Origin: Paenibacillus psychroresistens
GTDB taxonomy: Bacteria > Bacillota > Bacilli > Paenibacillales > NBRC-103111
Assembly (NCBI RefSeq): GCF_009728935.1
Contig: NZ_CP034235.1
Coordinates: 1,439,501 to 1,503,500, forward strand
Reading direction: 5' to 3'
Length of the DNA stretch: 64,000 nt
How positions within the stretch are numbered: the first letter of the stretch is position 1; each line of letters starts with the position of its first letter. Under the pieces are notes generated by a model, which was given only the letters and a program-made list of their open reading frames with translations, had not been told where the DNA came from and made no database searches. Positions 58,349 to 64,000 of this stretch are shown one piece after another. Made by a program: the position numbers and the translations under genes.

Positions 58349-60100
58349 ATGCGAAATTCATTACGCTTTAAATTTGTGGTTGGTTTTCTAATGATCTTTG
58401 TACCGCTTGTTTTTTTTCTGTTGTTCAACAACCTATATGCAACCAATGTGGTACGGGAGCAGGTATCCAAAACCAATAGCAACTTATTGCAACAGCATGC
58501 GAACCAAATCGATGATATGTTGGGTGAGGCTACTAATTTTTTGAATTTATTAAACGAGAACGAAGCAGAAGTGAACCCCGTTGATTTTCTGCCCTTTGAT
58601 AGTGATGATTATATGATCAATAAAGTCATGTTGTTTCAAAGATTCAAAACTACACTTAATTACTTTCCGCTGATGGATTCCTATTTTTTATATAATATTC
58701 GCGATAATGATCTGATCTTTGCTTCAAAAAAGGATTATTATATTCAGCAGGATGCAATTATTGATAAAATGAAATCGATTCGTAATCAACCACAGGGTCA
58801 AGAAACACGTGAATGGCAAATTATTCCGACCGCTAAAGGGGACGCGTTAATTAAAACGGTCCGCCTAAGTAAGAATTTATTTGCCGGTGCGCTTGTGAAT
58901 ACAGATACCTTGCTTCAAACATTAAAATTTCTGGAGATGGGGGACTCAGGTGGGGCTGTTATTTTTTCGAAAACGGGTGAGCTTGCCTCAGACACAATCC
59001 TTACTGACTCCCAATTAGAAGTTATTAATAAGACAGTTTTGAAGCCCAATGATCCATTTCAAACCGTTACAGATCCAGGCGGTAAAGGAAAGTTCTTATT
59101 GTTTGGTGTTCCTTCTATGGTAGCAGATATTAATTATCGCGTGATGATTCCTGAGAAATCCATCTTGCAGAATTTGCCCTTTTTTCGGCTAGCTTTTTAT
59201 ATTGTCCCTCTTGGCGGTATCCTGCTCTTGGTCTTTTATCTCATCCTCTTGCGTCAGGTCTTGCTGAGACCGATGAAGGTTTTAATCCAAGGGATGAACC
59301 GGATTATGCGGGGCGATTTAAAAATTCGCTTGAATGAGAATCATTCTACCGAATTTGCCTTTTTGTTGGGTACCTTCAACAACATGGTTATGCAAATTTC
59401 CGATTTGAAAATAGATGTTTATGAGGAGAAAATTCGCACGCAGGATGCAGAGTTTGGACTGCTTCAGGTTCAAATACGCCCTCATTTTTATTTAAATTCA
59501 CTCAATATTATTCACAGCTTAGCCGCGATTAAAGAATATTCATTGATCCAGAAAATGACACAGCATCTCGCTGAATATTTTCGCTTTATTATCCAAACAA
59601 AACGAGGTACGGTTACTTTAGAAGCTGAAATTCGCCATGTACAGAATTATTTGGAAATTCAGAAGCTGCGATTTCCCAACCAGCTTAATTATGAAATCGA
59701 GCTGCCTGATCCGTATCGTCAAGCTGCTGTCTTGCCTTTGACGATCCAGACCTTTGTAGAGAATTGCGTCATTCATGGCTTTGCATCACGTAAAGAGCTG
59801 TTTCTTATTCGAATTAAAGCATATGTGGAAGACCAAGGTATTGAGCCAATCCTCTGGATTGAGGTTATTGACAATGGAATTGGATTTCCAGAGGATATCC
59901 TGCAAAAGCTTCAATTGGGGACCTATGACAACGAGATTTACAAAGAGGGGCATTTAGGCATCCAAAATGTCATGCAAAGACAACGAATTCATTATGATCA
60001 GAAAGCAAGATTATTATTTAATAATAGAGAAAAAGGTGCGGAAATTCGAATTGGAATTCCTTTAAGCTTTGTTAATAAAGAGGAGGATGAGGATGTATAA
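58349..60100 (+). CDS. YesM-type sensor histidine kinase
   Basis: 583 residues. Membrane segments at about 9-30 and 277-300 flank an extracellular sensor domain of some 245 residues. A HAMP domain follows (LIQGMNRIMRGDLKIRL). The phosphorylated histidine is in QIRPHFYLNSLNIIHSLA near 380, as in the LytS/YesM family, then the HATPase N-box (QTFVENCVIHGF) and G-box (DNGIGFP). ATG 58349 follows AAAGGA. Its end overlaps the response regulator by 8 bases. It probably senses a sugar or oligosaccharide outside the cell, directly or via the solute-binding protein downstream. Confidence 0.94.
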   Translation: MRNSLRFKFVVGFLMIFVPLVFFLLFNNLYATNVVREQVSKTNSNLLQQHANQIDDMLGEATNFLNLLNENEAEVNPVDFLPFDSDDYMINKVMLFQRFKTTLNYFPLMDSYFLYNIRDNDLIFASKKDYYIQQDAIIDKMKSIRNQPQGQETREWQIIPTAKGDALIKTVRLSKNLFAGALVNTDTLLQTLKFLEMGDSGGAVIFSKTGELASDTILTDSQLEVINKTVLKPNDPFQTVTDPGGKGKFLLFGVPSMVADINYRVMIPEKSILQNLPFFRLAFYIVPLGGILLLVFYLILLRQVLLRPMKVLIQGMNRIMRGDLKIRLNENHSTEFAFLLGTFNNMVMQISDLKIDVYEEKIRTQDAEFGLLQVQIRPHFYLNSLNIIHSLAAIKEYSLIQKMTQHLAEYFRFIIQTKRGTVTLEAEIRHVQNYLEIQKLRFPNQLNYEIELPDPYRQAAVLPLTIQTFVENCVIHGFASRKELFLIRIKAYVEDQGIEPILWIEVIDNGIGFPEDILQKLQLGTYDNEIYKEGHLGIQNVMQRQRIHYDQKARLLFNNREKGAEIRIGIPLSFVNKEEDEDV

Positions 60101-61391
60101 CCTGCTGGTTGTAGATGATGAATTATATGCAGTTAAAGGGATTACACAAGGAATTGACTGGTCGGAGTTGGCTATTGCGGAAGTATTCGAAGCTTACAAT
60201 GTAGAAGAGGCCAAACAAATATTCTCCCAGACAGCCATTAATATTGTGATTTGTGATATCGAAATGCCGACGAATAGTGGATTAGAGCTGTTAGAGTGGA
60301 TAAAAGTCAATCATCCGTTAACGGAGACGATATTCGTAACCGGGCATGCAGACTTTAGCTACGCGCGTACTGCGCTACATCTGGGCAGCTTTGATTACTT
60401 ATTGAAGCCAGTCAATTATGATGAATTAAAAGCTGTGGTTCGCAGGGTATTGCAGAAAATCATTCACGATAAAGACCAGCTGCGTTACTCTTTATTATTT
60501 GAATCACAAAAGCCCTTAATGGAAGAAAGATTCTGGCAGGATCTATTCGGTCAGAGGACTTCGCCCAATCAACCTGAGTTGGAAAAGCTTATCGCGAAAT
60601 ACCAGCTGAGTTTAACACCGAATATGGCCGTGCTGCCTATTCTGATTAGCGTTGAGTTATGGAAAAAGGAATTAACGGTGCGCGAGGAAGAAGTTATGGA
60701 GTATGCCTTGCGAAATGCTGCTGCGGAATTAATTGTTCAAAAAAATATGGGCTGTGTTATTCAGGATCGTGGAGGGCATAATCTTGTTCTGCTCTATGAA
60801 AATCAAGACAGAGCAATAGTTATTGAAGAGATAGCTCAGCGTTGCGAAAGTTATCTCAAAGCTTGCAATGAATATTTTTATTGTCATTTGTCCTGTTATA
60901 TAGGCAGTGTCTCGAGCTTTCCCAATTTGCTTAGAACCTATGTAGCACTGCTGGAAATGGAGAGAAGCAATGTCACCCAGTCGAATAAAGTACAAGCCCA
61001 ATTTAATTTGTGGTCTCAGCGGATTATTTCACTAGGAAATGAAGTTTTACAAGAAGAAGATAAAGAAATAACCGCAGTGATCCAAAAAATCTATGATTAT
61101 ATAGATGGGCATTTGCAGGATGATATGAGCCGAGAACAAATTGCAGAGCATGTCCATTTTAACCCGGCTTATTTATCCCGATTATTCCGTAAGGAAACCA
61201 ATAACTCTTTAACTGACTGCATCCTCCAAAAAAGAATGGAAAAGGCTAAATCCTTGCTTGTCACAACTAATATCAAAATAAGTGATATATCCTCATTAGT
61301 AGGTTACGGAAACATCCCGCATTTCACTAAAATGTTTAAGAGATACGCAGAGATCACCCCACAGGAATATCGTAAAACATATTCCATATAA
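60093..61391 (+). CDS. YesN-type response regulator with AraC DNA-binding domain
   Basis: 432 residues. The receiver domain occupies 1-120: acidic pocket VVDDE at the N-terminus, phospho-aspartate in VICDIEMP near 55 and conserved lysine in YLLKPVNYDEL near 105. A linker of about 200 residues leads to the C-terminal AraC HTHs (REQIAEHVHFNPAYLSRLFRKETNNS; ISDISSLVGYGNIPHFTKMFK). ATG 60093 has AGGAGG 6 bases upstream within the end of the kinase gene. It should activate the ABC transporter genes that follow. Confidence 0.94.
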   Translation: MYNLLVVDDELYAVKGITQGIDWSELAIAEVFEAYNVEEAKQIFSQTAINIVICDIEMPTNSGLELLEWIKVNHPLTETIFVTGHADFSYARTALHLGSFDYLLKPVNYDELKAVVRRVLQKIIHDKDQLRYSLLFESQKPLMEERFWQDLFGQRTSPNQPELEKLIAKYQLSLTPNMAVLPILISVELWKKELTVREEEVMEYALRNAAAELIVQKNMGCVIQDRGGHNLVLLYENQDRAIVIEEIAQRCESYLKACNEYFYCHLSCYIGSVSSFPNLLRTYVALLEMERSNVTQSNKVQAQFNLWSQRIISLGNEVLQEEDKEITAVIQKIYDYIDGHLQDDMSREQIAEHVHFNPAYLSRLFRKETNNSLTDCILQKRMEKAKSLLVTTNIKISDISSLVGYGNIPHFTKMFKRYAEITPQEYRKTYSI

Positions 61392-61406
61392 AAATAGATT
61401 TAGCTG

Positions 61407-61437
61407 GCCTTTTGGTTTTTGTGACCAAAGGGCTTTT
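61407..61437 (+). terminator. Terminator after the two-component genes
   Basis: Stem GCCTTTTGGT / ACCAAAGGGC (one G-U pair) with a 7-base loop, followed by TTTTC. It separates the regulators from the transporter operon, whose -10-like TATAAT lies at 61504. Confidence 0.65.
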
Positions 61438-61562
61438 CTGAATGTCATAATAACATAAGTCATCAGGTCATGGTAACCTATAGAGCGCAAGTCTAATTCG
61501 TTTTATAATACATACATAAAGAGAAATATTGGGAAGCTTAAAGGATAAAGGAGGGTTTTTAC

Positions 61563-62534
61563 ATGAATCAGGAAGCAAGCTTAAAGGCACCCGTAAAAAT
61601 CGCAAAAACACGAAAAAGAAACGCTGGATGGAGACATATTTTACAGTATAAAGCACTTTATTTAATGTTTATGCCTGGTGTCATTTTCCTGCTAGTCAAT
61701 AATTACATACCCTTGTTTGGTGTTATCATTGCTTTCAAGAATGTTAATTATACAGATGGAATATGGGGCAGCCCGTGGATTGGTTGGACAAACTTTAAAT
61801 TCTTATTTAGCACTGAAGATGCATGGGTCATTACACGAAATACTTTACTGTATAACGGATTGTTTCTTGTATTGAACTTAGTGTTTGGAGTGGGTTTAGC
61901 GATCATGTTCAATGAAGTGAAGAGTCGTATTATGGGTAAGCTTTATCAATCCATTATATTCCTGCCGTACTTCTTATCGATGATCATTGTAGGTTATATC
62001 GTTTATGCTTTTTTAGGAGTGGAGAATGGCTTCATCAATAATTCGATCTTAGCTCCTCTGGGTATAGAATCCATAGATTGGTATTCCGAGAATAAATTCT
62101 GGCCTTACATTCTACCGCTTGTAAACACATGGAAAGGCGTTGGTTACTTTTCCTTGATCTATCTTGCAGCTATCATTGGATTTGATACGGATTACTACGA
62201 AGCAGCCACTATTGATGGAGCATCGAAATGGCAGCAAATTCGTTATATGACAATTCCGTTGTTAACACCTTTGATGATCATTACAACCCTGTTAGGGATT
62301 GGTCGAATATTTTATTCGGATTTTGGATTGTTTTTCCAGGTTCCTTTAAATTCAGGAACGATTTTTCCAACTACTAATGTTATTGATACGTATGTTTATC
62401 GCACCTTTCAAACCAATGGTGATATCGGAATGTCATCTGCTGCAGGGCTTTATCAGGCAGTCGTCGGCATGATCCTCGTATTTGCTACCAATGCGCTTGT
62501 CCGAAAATACAGCAAAGAGAATGCCTTATTCTAA
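61563..62534 (+). CDS. LplB-type sugar ABC transporter permease (CUT1)
   Basis: 323 residues with six predicted membrane segments after a basic, polar N-terminus of about 25 residues. The EAA loop that contacts the ATPase is YYEAATIDGASKWQQIRYMTIPLLTP near 215. NNYIPLFGVIIAFKNVNYTDGIWGSPWIGWTNF near the start is typical of the LplB subfamily of Paenibacillus oligosaccharide importers. ATG 61563 follows AAAGGAGG. It forms a heterodimer with the next gene product; no ATPase is encoded here, so it would share a common MsmX-like ATPase. Confidence 0.95.
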   Translation: MNQEASLKAPVKIAKTRKRNAGWRHILQYKALYLMFMPGVIFLLVNNYIPLFGVIIAFKNVNYTDGIWGSPWIGWTNFKFLFSTEDAWVITRNTLLYNGLFLVLNLVFGVGLAIMFNEVKSRIMGKLYQSIIFLPYFLSMIIVGYIVYAFLGVENGFINNSILAPLGIESIDWYSENKFWPYILPLVNTWKGVGYFSLIYLAAIIGFDTDYYEAATIDGASKWQQIRYMTIPLLTPLMIITTLLGIGRIFYSDFGLFFQVPLNSGTIFPTTNVIDTYVYRTFQTNGDIGMSSAAGLYQAVVGMILVFATNALVRKYSKENALF

Positions 62535-62553
62535 GGTAAAGGAGGAGATCACA

Positions 62554-63444
62554 ATGACAAAAAAAAGCTATTCACAGGGGCTGCTCCATATATTCTTCAT
62601 CCTAGCATCGTTAACTTGTTTGCTTCCGGTTATATTGGTTATTGGCGTATCCTTCTCGGATGAGAATACAATTGTCGCTAATGGCTTTAAGTTTATCCCA
62701 GAAAAGGTCAGTTTTGAAGCTTATAATTTTCTGTGGAATCAGTCCTCACAAATTGCCACAGCTTATGGCGTATCGATTTTCGTAACGGTAGTGGGCACAT
62801 TGCTCAGTCTATTGTTAATTGCCCTATATGCATACCCCTTATCCAGAAAGGAATTAAAGCACCGCAATAAATTCGCACTTTTCATTTTTCTAACTATGAT
62901 CTTCAATGGTGGATTGGTACCCTGGTATTTGGTCTATGTGAACTTCTTGCATTTAAAAGATTCAGTCTGGGCGCTAATTCTTCCATTACTGCTTCAGCCC
63001 TTTTTTGTAATCATCATGCGTACCTTTTTTCAGACGACCATCCCAGATTCTATTGTTGAATCTGCAACTATCGATGGAGCGAGTGAAGTTAAGATTTTCT
63101 ATAAAATAATATTGCCGTTATCCCTTCCGGTGCTTGCGACGATCGGGTTGTTCAATACATTAAATTATTGGAATGATTGGTTTCTTAGCTTGCTTTACAT
63201 TACGAAGAGTAATGGAATCAGCTTGCAATATCTGATGTATAAAACCCTGCTGAACATTCAATATTTAACGACGAATGAGAATGCGGCTAGCCAGCTTTCC
63301 AAAATGGGTGAAGTCATTAATCTACCATCAAGATCATTACAGATGGCTATGGCAGTTGTTGGAATTGGGCCGATTGTTTTGGCGTATCCCTTCTTTCAAA
63401 AATATTTTGTAAAAGGACTTACGATTGGCGCGGTGAAAGGCTAA
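62554..63444 (+). CDS. YtcP-type sugar ABC transporter permease (CUT1)
   Basis: 296 residues, six membrane segments. The EAA loop is IVESATIDGASEVKIFYKIILPLSLP near 185. The C-terminal IVLAYPFFQKYFVKGLTIGAVKG is the standard ending of this permease type. ATG 62554 follows AAAGGAGGAG, 19 bases after the first permease. The solute-binding protein gene follows after a small hairpin. Confidence 0.95.
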   Translation: MTKKSYSQGLLHIFFILASLTCLLPVILVIGVSFSDENTIVANGFKFIPEKVSFEAYNFLWNQSSQIATAYGVSIFVTVVGTLLSLLLIALYAYPLSRKELKHRNKFALFIFLTMIFNGGLVPWYLVYVNFLHLKDSVWALILPLLLQPFFVIIMRTFFQTTIPDSIVESATIDGASEVKIFYKIILPLSLPVLATIGLFNTLNYWNDWFLSLLYITKSNGISLQYLMYKTLLNIQYLTTNENAASQLSKMGEVINLPSRSLQMAMAVVGIGPIVLAYPFFQKYFVKGLTIGAVKG

Positions 63445-63446
63445 TC

Positions 63447-63461
63447 CCGAACTTGGTTCGG
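63447..63461 (+). promoter_or_regulatory. Intercistronic hairpin between permease and solute-binding protein genes
   Basis: Perfect stem CCGAAC / GTTCGG with loop TTG, followed by TTTAG. In a transporter operon such a hairpin can protect or attenuate mRNA so that the binding protein is made in excess. It is too weak to be a full terminator. Confidence 0.4.
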
Positions 63462-63499
63462 TTTAGTATATATTTAATAATACTTGGGAGGGTTTACGA

Positions 63500-64000
63500 A
63501 TGAAAAGAAGATTTAGTTTGTTAAGCTTGGTTTTATTGTTGGCTATTAGCATAGTGGCAGCAGGTTGCTCTAAGAAAGCAACAGAAACACCTTCAGATGC
63601 TCCTAAAGCTTCAGATGCAGCAGTGGTAACGGCTGCACCAGCGGCAGCGACGGATGCGCCTGCAGTGACAGAAGCACCAAAGTCGGAAGAATCAGTTGAG
63701 ATTCAGCTTATGTATCCGGGTACTCCACAAAAGGATGTTGCCTTGGTTGAAGCAGAAGCTAACAAATACCTTAAAGATAAGATTAACGTTACACTTAAGT
63801 TAAACGCTGTAGATTGGGGTCAATGGGATAATAAGCTTAACCTGATGATCGCTTCTGGAGAAAAGTCAGATATCATCTTCACAGCTGCTTGGCAAAGATA
63901 TGCAATCAATGTTGCTAAGGGAGCTTTTCTAGACCTAGGCCCGTTGATTGACAAGAATGCTCCAGAGATCAGAACAGAGCTTGACCCAGCTTTCTTAGAA
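63500..64000 (+). CDS. Extracellular solute-binding lipoprotein of the ABC transporter (C-terminus cut by window edge)
   Basis: The frame is open to base 64000 (167 codons seen). A lipoprotein signal with VAAGC places the lipid-modified cysteine near residue 24, followed by an Ala/Pro/Thr-rich linker of about 40 residues. The mature domain begins VEIQLMYPG and continues with LNAVDWGQWDNKLNLMIASGEKSDIIFTAAW, typical of family 1 oligosaccharide-binding proteins that serve LplB/YtcP permeases. ATG 63500 follows GGGAGG. It gives the transporter its specificity, which cannot be read from this part. Confidence 0.94.
   Translation, partial: MKRRFSLLSLVLLLAISIVAAGCSKKATETPSDAPKASDAAVVTAAPAAATDAPAVTEAPKSEESVEIQLMYPGTPQKDVALVEAEANKYLKDKINVTLKLNAVDWGQWDNKLNLMIASGEKSDIIFTAAWQRYAINVAKGAFLDLGPLIDKNAPEIRTELDPAFLE

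Noticed and set aside
1..64000. Mobile elements, prophage, CRISPR arrays or defence systems
   Set aside because: No transposase, integrase, phage structural, Cas, restriction or toxin-antitoxin gene was recognised, and no regularly spaced direct repeats of CRISPR type were seen.

Overview
The window looks like chromosome of a spore-forming, soil- or plant-associated Firmicute close to Paenibacillus. The evidence is a gerA-gerB-gerC type germinant-receptor operon, a YesM/YesN two-component pair feeding LplB/YtcP-type sugar ABC permeases, a LacI-fused GntR regulator, eight free-standing AraC regulators, consensus AGGAGG ribosome binding sites, TTG/GTG starts, a Fur box and moderate-to-low GC. 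There are no rRNA or tRNA genes, CRISPR arrays, transposases or phage genes. Most of the window is a patchwork of carbohydrate catabolic islands, each with its own AraC, DeoR or GntR regulator.

Layout. 1-3.9 kb: a truncated Gfo/Idh/MocA oxidoreductase and a cytoplasmic seven-repeat FG-GAP propeller, divergent from two AraC genes. 4.1-5.7 kb: a di-iron ferritin-like protein overlapping a plant-type 2Fe-2S ferredoxin. 5.8-14.2 kb: an island with an L-galactose-dehydrogenase-like aldo/keto reductase, an unrecognised putative alpha/alpha-toroid protein, a GH43 glycosidase, a rhamnose-mutarotase-like protein, a split UxaA-type dehydratase and AraC regulators. 14.2-17.8 kb: the germinant-receptor operon. 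17.9-21.8 kb: a PhyH-HEAT fusion, an orphan structured RNA with its own promoter and terminator, moeA and a MarR regulator. 21.9-30.3 kb: a GntR-LacI regulator divergent from a GH38 alpha-mannosidase, AraC genes, a TIM-barrel sugar isomerase, a zinc-less MDR dehydrogenase and a second PhyH dioxygenase. 30.4-37.0 kb: a co-directional sugar operon (aldolase, Gfo/Idh/MocA, PfkB kinase, lyxose-isomerase-like cupin, DUF4432, DeoR, AraC) bracketed by two paralogous AraC regulators.

37.1-46.7 kb is the most interesting part. A membrane di-iron oxygenase, a Rieske ferredoxin and a ferredoxin reductase resemble the rhizopine O-demethylase MocD-MocE-MocF. They are followed by a FadR-type regulator with four palindromic boxes upstream, a GlcD/GlcF 2-hydroxyacid oxidase, an AraC regulator, a third PhyH dioxygenase and a glutathione-independent formaldehyde dehydrogenase. 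I infer that the region may demethylate O-methylated sugars or cyclitols and detoxify the formaldehyde released. 46.7-52.4 kb holds redox enzymes and a YvyF-like zinc-ribbon protein. 52.6-54.3 kb is a class D sortase with its own Calx-beta/Ser-Pro substrate ending in MPNTA. 54.3-58.2 kb is metal and redox handling: cytochrome c, YcnI and Fur-controlled EfeO-EfeB without EfeU. 58.3-64 kb is a YesMN-type system, two ABC permeases and a truncated solute-binding lipoprotein.

All functions are inferred from sequence motifs read by eye. No database or structure search was run.
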